In this document: in pieces, positions 25,319-34,132 of the stretch
Position numbering within the stretch: the stretch's first letter is position 1
Layout of the letters: every line of letters starts with the position of its first letter
DNA from: Ulvibacterium sp.
GTDB taxonomy: Bacteria > Bacteroidota > Bacteroidia > Flavobacteriales > Flavobacteriaceae
Assembly: GCF_028285715.1 (NCBI RefSeq)
Contig: NZ_JANQOO010000016.1
Coordinates: 62,001-126,000 of the forward strand
Reading direction: 5' to 3'
Length of the DNA: 64,000 nucleotides
Made by a program: the position numbers and the translations under genes
Notes under the pieces: model-generated
Databases searched by the model: none
What the model was told of the DNA's origin: nothing
Seen by the model: only the letters and a program-made list of their open reading frames with translations

Positions 25319-26395
25319 TTACGAAATCGAAATTAAGCTTGTTTCACTAACACTCTTGTCCAACAAGGGAATAATAACCTCAAAAAAGTCAGTTTCCTCC
25401 CTTACCAAAACTTGCTTATTGGTGTAATACGAATAGCGTTTTTTGATATTGTTTAGTCCCAATCGGGTCGTTTCTTCCTTTAACTCCCTTCTTCTTAAAT
25501 TATTCTTCACCACAAGGGCATCATTTCCAATGTTTGATATTTGAATTTCCAAGGGTTTTTCCTTGCTGTAGTAGTTGTGCTTAAGCGAGTTCTCCACCAA
25601 CATTTGCAAGGACAACGTAGGTATCCGATAGTTCTCAGGGGGAATCGTAATCTTCATTTTTATACTAACGGCATCCTTGTGACGAACGTTCATCATGAAA
25701 ACAAAGGCATCCAAAAAATTCAACTCCTTTTGTAGACTCACCAAATCCTGTTCGCGATTGTCCAAAATATAACGGTAACTTGATGCCAATCGGGTAACAA
25801 AATCGGATGCCAGATCCCGGTCTTCATACATTAACGACGTAAGTGTATTAAGGCTGTTAAAGAGAAAGTGGGGACTAATTTGATTCTTTAACGAGGTGTA
25901 TTTTGAAGCTATCATTTCGCGTTTTAGGTCTTCCATTTGTTTTTCCAATTCCTCTTTCCGTTTCATGGAAAAATAGAATAGGTTGATGAAAATAACCGCT
26001 AAACCTATCAACCCTGCCCTGAGGAAATCCCCTCTAAATTGTAGCAATGGGTCCTCACACCTAATACCTATAACTTCTCTAAATGGGAAAAGTGCCAAAT
26101 AGTATATCGCTGCGCTTAAAGGCAATAGCAGCGCCATGGTCCTCAAAAAAATTCTGATACTATTCTTTAGATTAAGTCTCCCTTTTTTTAACTGTCTTTT
26201 TATCAACCAATCATTATACTCCCAAGTGACCATAAAGAACAAAAAGGCCGAACCGTAGTAGAAGAGGCTGGAAGGGGTAAAAAAAGCCTGCATCCCTCCC
26301 TGTTCATGTTCAACGGTAGTCTTTATCAATATAAAGACTATATTGACCACCATCCATCGGAAAAGAAACTTTATAATCGCCTTTCTACTGAACAT
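25319..26395 (-). CDS. LytS/YehU-type membrane histidine kinase
   Basis: A 358-residue kinase with four hydrophobic helices in the first 145 residues (about 10-25, 45-57, 85-105 and 127-143), a short coiled coil, the His_kinase domain with His176 in KNQISPHFLFNSLNTL, and an HATPase domain with LQMLVENSLKHNYYSKEKP and the G box TRLGLNNIKKRYSYY. It has no extra sensor domain, so the signal is probably sensed in the membrane. Paired with the LytTR regulator one base downstream. Confidence 0.93.
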   Translation of the reverse strand: MFSRKAIIKFLFRWMVVNIVFILIKTTVEHEQGGMQAFFTPSSLFYYGSAFLFFMVTWEYNDWLIKRQLKKGRLNLKNSIRIFLRTMALLLPLSAAIYYLALFPFREVIGIRCEDPLLQFRGDFLRAGLIGLAVIFINLFYFSMKRKEELEKQMEDLKREMIASKYTSLKNQISPHFLFNSLNTLTSLMYEDRDLASDFVTRLASSYRYILDNREQDLVSLQKELNFLDAFVFMMNVRHKDAVSIKMKITIPPENYRIPTLSLQMLVENSLKHNYYSKEKPLEIQISNIGNDALVVKNNLRRRELKEETTRLGLNNIKKRYSYYTNKQVLVREETDFFEVIIPLLDKSVSETSLISIS

Positions 26396-26641
26396 TTTTG
26401 TACAAATTCAATTTTAAAGATACAGAAGTCCATCGTAATCCCTTTTACATCGAGATGCAATAGTCAAATTTCATCTTGAACCGTCTATATTTCACCTGAG
26501 CCGTAAAGTGGTCTTTTAAAAGCACTTTTTTCGATTCAAATATGGAATTCAACCCTACAAATGAAAAAATCGCAATATATCAAGTTTGGTTTGGGTCTGG
26601 TATGCGTGCTCGGACATCTTTGCGTAAAAAGTTAAAACGTC

Positions 26642-29026
26642 ATGAAAAAACCTTTAGTAATTTTTCTCTTTTTCCTTATATGTTGCGCACACGCCCAAGT
26701 AGGTATCATCAAAGGAATTGTATTGGACAAACAGTCGGAAAATCCCTTGGTAGGAGCCACTGTAGAACTCTTGAATACTGAAATTGCCACTGGGGTCATT
26801 ACCGATCTTGATGGCCGGTTTATCTTAAAGAGCGTACCTATAGGGCGACAAGTTCTGCGTATTAGTTATATCGGATATGAAAGCAATACGATCCCCAATG
26901 TTGAAGTGACCACAGGAAAGGATGTATTTCTTACGATTCCCCTTCTGGAATCCTTTAATCAATTGGATGAAGTCGTATTGACCTCGGATACCAATAAGGA
27001 TAGGCCCTTGAACAAACTGGCCACTGTATCCGCAAGACAGTTTGGTGTGGAGGAAGTGACCCGATTTTCTGGGGGGCGTAGTGATGTAGGCCGGTTGGCG
27101 GCGAACTTTGCCGGGGTTTCCGCTCCTGACGATAGCCGTAACGACATCGTAATCCGAGGAAACTCGCCCACCGGACTACTTTGGCGCTTGGAAGGTGTTC
27201 CCATACCAAGCCCCAACCACTATTCCACCTTGGGTACGACTGGAGGGCCCGTTTCCGCATTGAATCCAAACCTTTTAAAAAATTCCGATTTCATTACTTC
27301 GGCCTTCCCTGCAGAGTATGGTAATGCGATTGGAGGCGTATTTGACCTGGGGTTTAGAAAGGGAAATGCGGATGATTATGAATATACTTTGCAGACCGGG
27401 ATTTTTACGGGTGTGGAGGCCATGGCAGAAGGACCCATGGGAAAGAATACGGGTTCTTTTTTGGTAGCCGCGCGTTACTCCTTGGTTGGATTATTGGGTA
27501 TAGGTGCAGGGGGAACTGCGGCTACACCGAACTACAATGATGTTTCGTTCAATCTCGATTTCGGCAGGGGAAAACTTGGTAATTTCTCACTTTTTGGTAT
27601 CATCGGAAATTCCGATATCGAATTTTTAGGAGACGATATCGATGAGGACGACCTATTTGCCGCCGAGGATGAAAACACCTTTGTAGAATCCCGTTTCGGG
27701 GTCATGGGATTAAAGCACCGTTTAAGTCTGGGGAATAATTCCTTTCTCAGAACCATTGTATCAGGTTCTTATTCGGGCAATGATTTTAAGGTAGACCGAT
27801 TCATTGAAAAGAATACGCCCCAAGAACGTCTCATCCGGTATACCGAGGCGGATAACACCGAGACGCGACTTACGTTTTCGACCCTTTTCAATTCAAAAGT
27901 GACCAACAAACTTACCTTGCGCACCGGAGTCCTCGTGGAAAATTATAGAATAGAGAGTTTGCTGTTGGACAGGAACGAACAAGCGGATAGTGATGGTGAC
28001 GGTGACCCGGATCTGGTGAATTTTAGGGATATCGATGAAAATCTAAGTATACTGCAACCCTATCTTCAAGGACAACTTCGGCTTACAGAAAAATTAACTT
28101 TGAATGCTGGGCTACATTCTCAATACAGTACATTGAATGAGCAATTTGTGCTGGCTCCACGAGCCGCGGTCAACTATAATTTTCTTCCCCGCCATAATAT
28201 CAATTTGGGGTATGGACTACATCACCAGCCCGTGCCATTGCCCTTGCTTTTTCTAAACGAGAACGTAGGTGGTGAACTGGTACAGACCAATAGAAATCTG
28301 GATTATGTACAAAGCAGCCATTATGTTTTGGGCTACAACGTAAAGCTATCCGATAGCTGGCGGGCAAAAGTAGAGGTCTATTACCAAGATATTGAAAAGG
28401 CTGCGGTAGAGGCTTTTCCATCTAGCTATTCTACCCTAACGGAGGGAGCGGATTTTGGATTTGACAATGATCGTGTATCCCTGGTCAATGAAGGTACAGG
28501 CTTTAACCAAGGTATTGAACTGACCTTGGAGAAATTCTTTAGTAGAGGATACTATGGATTGTTAACGGGGTCATTCTTTGATAGTAAATATGAAGGCAGT
28601 GATGGTATTGAACGTAATACGCCTTTCAACAACGGATATGTTGTCAACTTACTGGCAGGGAAGGAATTCAAGACAGGACCTTCCGGAAAAAATGTATGGT
28701 TCGTGGATACGAGATTAACAACTTCTGGAGGCCGTTATTTTACACCAGTGGACCTAGAAGCCTCTCAGCAAGCCGGTTTTGAAATCCTCCAGGAGGATAT
28801 CGCTTTTAGTCAGCAATACGATGGTTACTTTCGATGGGATGTGAAATTTGGACTAAAAATAAATAGCCGGAACAAAAAGAGCTCGCATCAATTCTATTTT
28901 GACCTTCAAAATGTAACGGCCAACGAGAACATTTTTGTGCGTAGGTACAATCGTTTGACCAATCAGGTAGATCAAGTGGACCAAATTGGTTTCTTTCCTG
29001 ATTTCGGATACAAGTTTCAATTCTAA
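26642..29026 (+). CDS. TonB-dependent receptor with carboxypeptidase-like N-domain
   Basis: A 794-residue outer-membrane protein. After the signal peptide (MKKPLVIFLFFLICCAHAQ) comes a CarboxypepD_reg-like domain (about 22-105: GIVLDKQSENPLVGATVELL...IGYESNTIPN), a plug with NDIVIRGNSPTGLLWRLEG, and a barrel. The plug is shorter and less standard than in siderophore receptors. No SusD partner is present. It faces the LytS/LytTR pair across 246 bases. A small ORF and an SDR gene follow. Substrate unknown. Confidence 0.9.
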   Translation: MKKPLVIFLFFLICCAHAQVGIIKGIVLDKQSENPLVGATVELLNTEIATGVITDLDGRFILKSVPIGRQVLRISYIGYESNTIPNVEVTTGKDVFLTIPLLESFNQLDEVVLTSDTNKDRPLNKLATVSARQFGVEEVTRFSGGRSDVGRLAANFAGVSAPDDSRNDIVIRGNSPTGLLWRLEGVPIPSPNHYSTLGTTGGPVSALNPNLLKNSDFITSAFPAEYGNAIGGVFDLGFRKGNADDYEYTLQTGIFTGVEAMAEGPMGKNTGSFLVAARYSLVGLLGIGAGGTAATPNYNDVSFNLDFGRGKLGNFSLFGIIGNSDIEFLGDDIDEDDLFAAEDENTFVESRFGVMGLKHRLSLGNNSFLRTIVSGSYSGNDFKVDRFIEKNTPQERLIRYTEADNTETRLTFSTLFNSKVTNKLTLRTGVLVENYRIESLLLDRNEQADSDGDGDPDLVNFRDIDENLSILQPYLQGQLRLTEKLTLNAGLHSQYSTLNEQFVLAPRAAVNYNFLPRHNINLGYGLHHQPVPLPLLFLNENVGGELVQTNRNLDYVQSSHYVLGYNVKLSDSWRAKVEVYYQDIEKAAVEAFPSSYSTLTEGADFGFDNDRVSLVNEGTGFNQGIELTLEKFFSRGYYGLLTGSFFDSKYEGSDGIERNTPFNNGYVVNLLAGKEFKTGPSGKNVWFVDTRLTTSGGRYFTPVDLEASQQAGFEILQEDIAFSQQYDGYFRWDVKFGLKINSRNKKSSHQFYFDLQNVTANENIFVRRYNRLTNQVDQVDQIGFFPDFGYKFQF

Positions 29027-29057
29027 AAGGTTCAGCTCCTAAACTAATACGCTCATC

Positions 29058-29177
29058 ATGAAGAAAGAAAAAGATCATCGTGGAACCCCGATCAATAAGA
29101 AGTTGGAGCGACTTCTGGAAAACAAATCCATTTACAGGTTCCAAAAACTAATCTGGTGGGGGTGGGAAACCACATAA
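29058..29177 (+). CDS. Putative 39-residue basic protein
   Basis: An ATG-started frame between the TonB receptor (31 bases before) and the SDR start (11 bases after), coding a Lys/Arg-rich segment (MKKEKDHRGTPINKKLERLL) and an aromatic end (LIWWGWETT). It sits exactly in operon spacing but I recognise no family. It could be a real small protein or a chance frame. Confidence 0.35.
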   Translation: MKKEKDHRGTPINKKLERLLENKSIYRFQKLIWWGWETT

Positions 29178-29188
29178 TACAAGAAGAT

Positions 29189-30028
29189 ATGCGATTTTCA
29201 AATCATTTAAAACAACGTCTAATTGATAGATACGGCCCTTGGGCCCTAGTAACCGGGGCTTCGTCCGGTATTGGAAAAGAACTTGCAGAAAGATTGGCAG
29301 AAGCTGGATTAAATGTGGTACTTACGGGAAGGAATGAAGAAGTACTTCGGGACTTTGGTGATGCACTGGAAGAAAAATACAAAATAATTGCAGAAGTCAT
29401 TGTTGCCGATGTCACATCTACCGCCGGTATTTATTCCCTAATAGAAGGGATAGGTAAGCTTCCCATTGGGCTTTTTGTGGCTTCTGCGGGTTTTGGCACT
29501 TCCGGACAATTTGTCCATTCCCCATTGGAGCAGGAAACGCGTATGCTAAAAGTGAACGCCTTGGCCCTAATGATGCTCACCCATTATTTTGCCCGCAAAT
29601 TTGCTGAGCAAAAGAAAGGGGGCATTATTTTAATGAGTTCCATCGTCGGTTTCCAAGGTGTACCCAATGCCGCCCATTATGCTGCTACAAAAGCCTATGT
29701 CCAATCTATTGGTGAAGGACTCCATTATGAATTGAAACCTTATAATGTCGATGTACTTGCTGCAGCGCCCGGACCTGTAAACAGTGGATTTGCCGCGATT
29801 GCCCGTATGGAGCTGGGAAATGCCCTAAAACCTTCGGATATCGGAATTCCTATCTTAAAGGCTTTAGGCAGAAAATCAACGGTTTTTCCCGGTCGACTTA
29901 CCAAAATCTTGATACTTGGTTTACGATCGGTACCTCGTTGGGGCAAAATACGAATCATGAAATTGGTAATGGCCGGGATGACAAAACATCAAACCTCAAA
30001 AGCAGGAAAACATTCATTTGTCAATTAA
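29189..30028 (+). CDS. Short-chain dehydrogenase/reductase
   Basis: Start chosen at 29189 (MRFSNHLKQRLIDRYGPWALVTG), the usual opening of this SDR subfamily; the frame from 29156 adds 11 residues. The 279-residue product has the cofactor motif TGASSGIG (22-29), the NAG-like AGFGTSG block, catalytic Ser in LMSSIVGF (about 150) and YxxxK as YAATK (Tyr164, Lys168). The classical SDR active site is complete. The basic Arg in LTGRNEE after strand 2 suggests NADPH. Substrate unknown. Its last 15 bases overlap the phytase gene tail-to-tail. Confidence 0.9.
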   Translation: MRFSNHLKQRLIDRYGPWALVTGASSGIGKELAERLAEAGLNVVLTGRNEEVLRDFGDALEEKYKIIAEVIVADVTSTAGIYSLIEGIGKLPIGLFVASAGFGTSGQFVHSPLEQETRMLKVNALALMMLTHYFARKFAEQKKGGIILMSSIVGFQGVPNAAHYAATKAYVQSIGEGLHYELKPYNVDVLAAAPGPVNSGFAAIARMELGNALKPSDIGIPILKALGRKSTVFPGRLTKILILGLRSVPRWGKIRIMKLVMAGMTKHQTSKAGKHSFVN

Positions 30029-31024
30029 TCGCCCTAAATCATAAAAGTAAAAATCCCTTTCCTCGTTCATAGCAACAAAAAGTCCGTTCGGGAACGTAGC
30101 ATTCAGGGGTGCGGTCACCACATCGCACCCATCTGTTGCCACAGTGGTCAGATTTACTGCTTTTATAAAGGTATTATCCTTTCTGGAAAAAATATTGAAT
30201 TCCCCCTGTTGCTGGTTGGAAACAATGAGATAACCCTTTCCATTGGCATAGGTGGCCAGGGCTATTCCTTCTATATCCTCTAAAAAATATTCACCCCCAA
30301 AACAATATAGTTCATCATCACCCCCATTAGGTTCTGCATAATACTTGCGAATGCATACACCTTCATCCGAATAGTAGACGAATCCATTTTCGTCGTCAAC
30401 CGCAATAGCCTCAATTTCCTTTTGCCCGCTGAACTTTCCGAACTTCCGTACCAAGTTGGCGTTTACCCCCATACTGTCCGCTGATAATTCATATTGGTAG
30501 AGATACTTATCGGCGGGTCCTGTTTTCCTTCCGACTATGGCATATATAACGGAGTCTTTTGGGGACTTATAAAGCGCAATGCCCATAGGCAGTTTTCGCT
30601 CAAAATCGGATTCATCCTCAAAAACTGGGAACCCTCCCCCATCCAGCGGCGTCATGTCCGGTACAGAGAACAAACGAATTTGTTGCTTTTCCCTTTCCGT
30701 AAAAGCCAGAATGTCCACCTCTATCGAATCATTTAATCGAAATCCATATTCCACATCCACATTATTCGGTCTACGGATATTGCGAATGGTCTTGTCTTCG
30801 ATGATTTTCCCATTCAGGTCGTAGGCATATATGGCTCCATTCGTCTCCTTGTCCGTTCCAAAAACAATACTTCTTGAAGTATCCTCCGGATTCACCCAAA
30901 TTGCTGGATCATCAGTATCGTTTATAGCCTTTTCGGTAATTACGTCCGGTTTTATGGGCGGTAGGCTGCTTTGGTTACAGGCTACCAACAACAGACAAGG
31001 AAGTAGAAATACAATACTTTTCAT
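30014..31024 (-). CDS. Beta-propeller phytase lipoprotein
   Basis: A 336-residue lipoprotein (signal ending LLLVAC, Cys16) of the beta-propeller phytase family, which releases phosphate from myo-inositol hexakisphosphate with calcium. Motifs in order: DDPAIWVNP (38-46), FGTDKE (55-60), RPNNVDVEYGF (85-95), then KEIEAIAVDDENGFVYYSDEGVCIRKYY (near 193-220) and FLEDIEGIAL. The family's metal-binding Asp and Glu positions are kept. It is likely on the cell surface or in the periplasm, next to the TonB receptor upstream, which would import the products. Confidence 0.93.
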   Translation of the reverse strand: MKSIVFLLPCLLLVACNQSSLPPIKPDVITEKAINDTDDPAIWVNPEDTSRSIVFGTDKETNGAIYAYDLNGKIIEDKTIRNIRRPNNVDVEYGFRLNDSIEVDILAFTEREKQQIRLFSVPDMTPLDGGGFPVFEDESDFERKLPMGIALYKSPKDSVIYAIVGRKTGPADKYLYQYELSADSMGVNANLVRKFGKFSGQKEIEAIAVDDENGFVYYSDEGVCIRKYYAEPNGGDDELYCFGGEYFLEDIEGIALATYANGKGYLIVSNQQQGEFNIFSRKDNTFIKAVNLTTVATDGCDVVTAPLNATFPNGLFVAMNEERDFYFYDLGRLIDK

Positions 31025-31050
31025 TTTTTATAAAATTGAGATTGGTCAAA

Positions 31051-31070
31051 GACCGCCATTAAAGGCGGCC
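31051..31070 (-). terminator. Weak hairpin between TonB receptor and phytase
   Basis: GGCCGCC-TTTAAT-GGCGGTC on the minus strand, seven pairs including one GT, 31 bases after the receptor stop. It could attenuate read-through into phytase; the following T run is only TTTG. Confidence 0.45.
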
Positions 31071-31100
31071 TTCATTTATTACTATTTTGCCTGGAAAGCT

Positions 31101-33965
31101 TTATTTCCTGAACAAGTCATACTTTAATCCAAAAGTAAATCGTAACCCATAGTACTCTACCTGTTGGGTGCGTTCACTTACCCCTTGGAAAAAACGCAAG
31201 GGCTGGTTGGTAATGTTGTTCAGATCTGCGTAAATCCGTAATCTGTTGTTGAAGGCATAACTGGAATTGAAATCCAGAAAAAATTGCTGGTCATAATACC
31301 GATCTTCAAAAGCGTTCCCTCCCAACTCATCCACATAGGAGTCGGAGAAATTGGCGGACAGCCGAGCACTAAAGCGTTTTCCGGCGTAACCCAGGGAAGC
31401 ATTGAACATATTGGGTGCCGTATTGGGCAGATCCATATCGGTACGTTCATCCCCATCTTCGTTTCGGATACCATCCGCACTTGAAGTAAGGTGGGTGTAG
31501 TTTAGGAAAATATTAAAATTTCTGGCGAAGCCCGGCAAGAAATCCAACTGACGTTGAAATGAGAACTCTACACCAAAGATAGAGGCTTGGTCCCCGTTCA
31601 ACGGCTGAAAAACATCAAAACCTTCTGTTCCAGGCCCAAAAGAATCGTCCGGTGCCTCAGAAATAAAGGTATATATGAAGTCGTCAATTCTCTTGTAGAA
31701 CAATCCTCCAGAAATGATACCTATACTCTCCAAATAGTGTTCCGCCATCAAGTCGAAATTCATGGAAGTCGTAGGATCTAGATCCGCATTACCAAGGACA
31801 ATCTCATCATCCGCATTCACAATTTCGGCCCTTGGGATAAGATCCTCATAATTGGCCCTGGCCAAAGTATTGCTCCATGCCAATCGTAAAATGGTGTTGT
31901 CCGTGAAATCATACTTAAAATGAACCCCCGGCAATACGTTGGTATACGAGTTTTCTCCACTTACTTCTTCCGAAATTATGTCGTCTTCATTGAAGGTTAC
32001 ACGAAAGCCATCGGACTCCAGTTGGGTGTTCTCTATACGTACCCCGGCCAAAACACTAAGCTTGTTGGATAGCTTTTGGTTCAACATTATATAGCCCGCT
32101 ATGACATCCTCTCGAATGTCGAAATTACCTGGCAAGAACTCTTCTACAACGGATTCGCCATTATTTTCGTTCAAATCCAAACGGCCCAGCCATACGGGAT
32201 CAGGATAAAGGCCGGCGGCATATTGCCCCCCGGCCAAAAAATCAGGATCTGTTTTGTTCACGACCGGAATATCGGACATAAATTCAAAGGTATCTCCCAA
32301 ATCCCCATATTCAAAGAAGTTATTGTCACGGGTCTTGTTCTTGAACCTTCCCCTGGCACCGAACTTTAAGGTTCCATCACCTTTACCAAAGATATCCGCG
32401 GGCAACTCTATATTGAGAAAAAGGTTGATATCTTCCTCATCGGTGTACTGGGTCTCATTGGTAATCTCATCAAACTCAAAAATGGATCGATCGTTGGTGT
32501 TCGCAGCATCTTCTGCAGTCATAATCGGGAATTCAGGATCGGTGTTGTCATTATTTACGATGTACTCCGTTTTATACTGTGCATAGCGCTCGTCCAAGCG
32601 CTCTTCCGAGGCTTTGGCGTAGGAAGCCAACCAATCGATCTTTGCCTTGCCCCATAAATGATTCCCGCCCAGCGTATAGTTTTGCATTCGTTGGTCCTCT
32701 AACCGGGTATTCTGATTACGGTCATCATCTATACCTCCTTTGGTTTCGCGTGCCACTTCAGCGGGGAAGCGGGTAGGGGTATTGTTGGTCAGGGTAAAAT
32801 CACCTTCTGGAACCTCGTCCCAATCCAATAGTTCCGTGGCGACTACGTAACGATTTTCTCGATCATCCCTCCAGTTGTACATCGTCTTTAGGTAAATGGA
32901 GTTATTCGAATCGAACTGGTAATCCAGATTAACGGAAAAACTGCGTCGTACGCGTTGTACCAAATAGGTACGTTGTTCAAAGACGTTGGTATAAGGGTTC
33001 ACGTCTATCTCCTCTTCCTCGCCCAAAGCATTGCTAAAAGCAAATTCATTGTCCCATTCCGCTTCAACATTATCCGATCCAAAATCGTTATCCTGGATTA
33101 CAGCACCTAACATCCATCCAAACTTTCCATTCTTGCTACGGTCACCTAAAAGGAAAGCGCCATTGAGGTTCCTTGTATTGGTAATAAAATTGATTCCCGA
33201 GCCCAAGGTCGTTGAAAGTCGAAACCCCTGCGGGGCGCTACGTGTTACCAAGTTTATGGAACCTCCAAGGGCATCGCCATCCATATCCGGTGTAACCGCT
33301 TTGTTTACCTCTATGGTCTGAATCATATCCGATGGTATCAAATCCATCTGTATGTTGCGGTTATCGCCTTCCGCAGAGGGTATGCGGCTACCGTTCAAGG
33401 TCACGGAATTGAGCTGTGGTGAGAGCCCCCGAACAATAACATCCCTAGCCTCACCTTGATCTACTTGCATGGTAATCCCCGGTATCCGCTTTACAGCATC
33501 ACCAATGTTGGCATCTGGAAATTTCCCGATCTGGTCCGTAGAAACCACATTGGTAATATTTAGGTTGGTTCGTTGGGTGTTCAAGGCCTTGGCCTGCCCA
33601 CTAAGCCCCTGTGCGGCAACTTCCACCTCGTCCAATTGATAGTTGGTAGGGGTCAGTTCCACTATGATACTCGCCGTTTCACCATCGGTAACTGCAACCT
33701 CTTGATCAACATCTGCATATCCGATATAGGTTATTTGTATATTGTAATTTCCTTCCGGGACATCGACAAGTGTAAATCTTCCGTCAAAATCGGATACAGT
33801 TCCTTTATTTAACGATACTATAAAAATGTTGGCACCAGATACATAAATACCGTTTTCATCAGAAATTGTGCCCTGAATATTCCCGGATTGTGCCTTGCCT
33901 TCCGCTACTCCCAAAAAGACAAATAGCGTTACAAAAAGTAGTTTTAATAAGTTGTTCGCCTTCAT
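31101..33965 (-). CDS. TonB-dependent receptor of the phytate locus
   Basis: A 954-residue outer-membrane protein. Signal peptide MKANNLLKLLFVTLFVFLGVAEGKAQ, CarboxypepD_reg-like domain (about 27-110: GTISDENGIYVSGANIFIVSLN), then a plug with IPGITMQVDQGEARDVIVRGLSPQLNSVTLNG and GDALGGSINLVTRSAP, and a large barrel ending YYGLRFTFGLKYDLFRK. The plug start and the TonB-box-like LDEVEVAAQ are complete. It lies between a TPR-type regulator and the beta-propeller phytase, so uptake of phytate or its phosphate-containing products is likely (inference). Confidence 0.92.
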   Translation of the reverse strand: MKANNLLKLLFVTLFVFLGVAEGKAQSGNIQGTISDENGIYVSGANIFIVSLNKGTVSDFDGRFTLVDVPEGNYNIQITYIGYADVDQEVAVTDGETASIIVELTPTNYQLDEVEVAAQGLSGQAKALNTQRTNLNITNVVSTDQIGKFPDANIGDAVKRIPGITMQVDQGEARDVIVRGLSPQLNSVTLNGSRIPSAEGDNRNIQMDLIPSDMIQTIEVNKAVTPDMDGDALGGSINLVTRSAPQGFRLSTTLGSGINFITNTRNLNGAFLLGDRSKNGKFGWMLGAVIQDNDFGSDNVEAEWDNEFAFSNALGEEEEIDVNPYTNVFEQRTYLVQRVRRSFSVNLDYQFDSNNSIYLKTMYNWRDDRENRYVVATELLDWDEVPEGDFTLTNNTPTRFPAEVARETKGGIDDDRNQNTRLEDQRMQNYTLGGNHLWGKAKIDWLASYAKASEERLDERYAQYKTEYIVNNDNTDPEFPIMTAEDAANTNDRSIFEFDEITNETQYTDEEDINLFLNIELPADIFGKGDGTLKFGARGRFKNKTRDNNFFEYGDLGDTFEFMSDIPVVNKTDPDFLAGGQYAAGLYPDPVWLGRLDLNENNGESVVEEFLPGNFDIREDVIAGYIMLNQKLSNKLSVLAGVRIENTQLESDGFRVTFNEDDIISEEVSGENSYTNVLPGVHFKYDFTDNTILRLAWSNTLARANYEDLIPRAEIVNADDEIVLGNADLDPTTSMNFDLMAEHYLESIGIISGGLFYKRIDDFIYTFISEAPDDSFGPGTEGFDVFQPLNGDQASIFGVEFSFQRQLDFLPGFARNFNIFLNYTHLTSSADGIRNEDGDERTDMDLPNTAPNMFNASLGYAGKRFSARLSANFSDSYVDELGGNAFEDRYYDQQFFLDFNSSYAFNNRLRIYADLNNITNQPLRFFQGVSERTQQVEYYGLRFTFGLKYDLFRK

Positions 33966-34132
33966 GATTTCTTGAATTAAGTTTTAATCCAAAGCTATAG
34001 CGATCAAGTGGTTAGCACTTGTTTTAAAGAGCAACAAAAGGGAAACAAAACGAATCCTTGGGGTAAACAAGAAGGCAACAATCATAATTTATTTACATTG
34101 CAATAACCATTGCCAAAACAAAGGGGTAAAAT

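Noticed and set aside
26542-26781. Plus-strand frame of 79 codons ahead of the TonB receptor
   Set aside because: Runs out of frame into the signal peptide of the receptor; no family resemblance.
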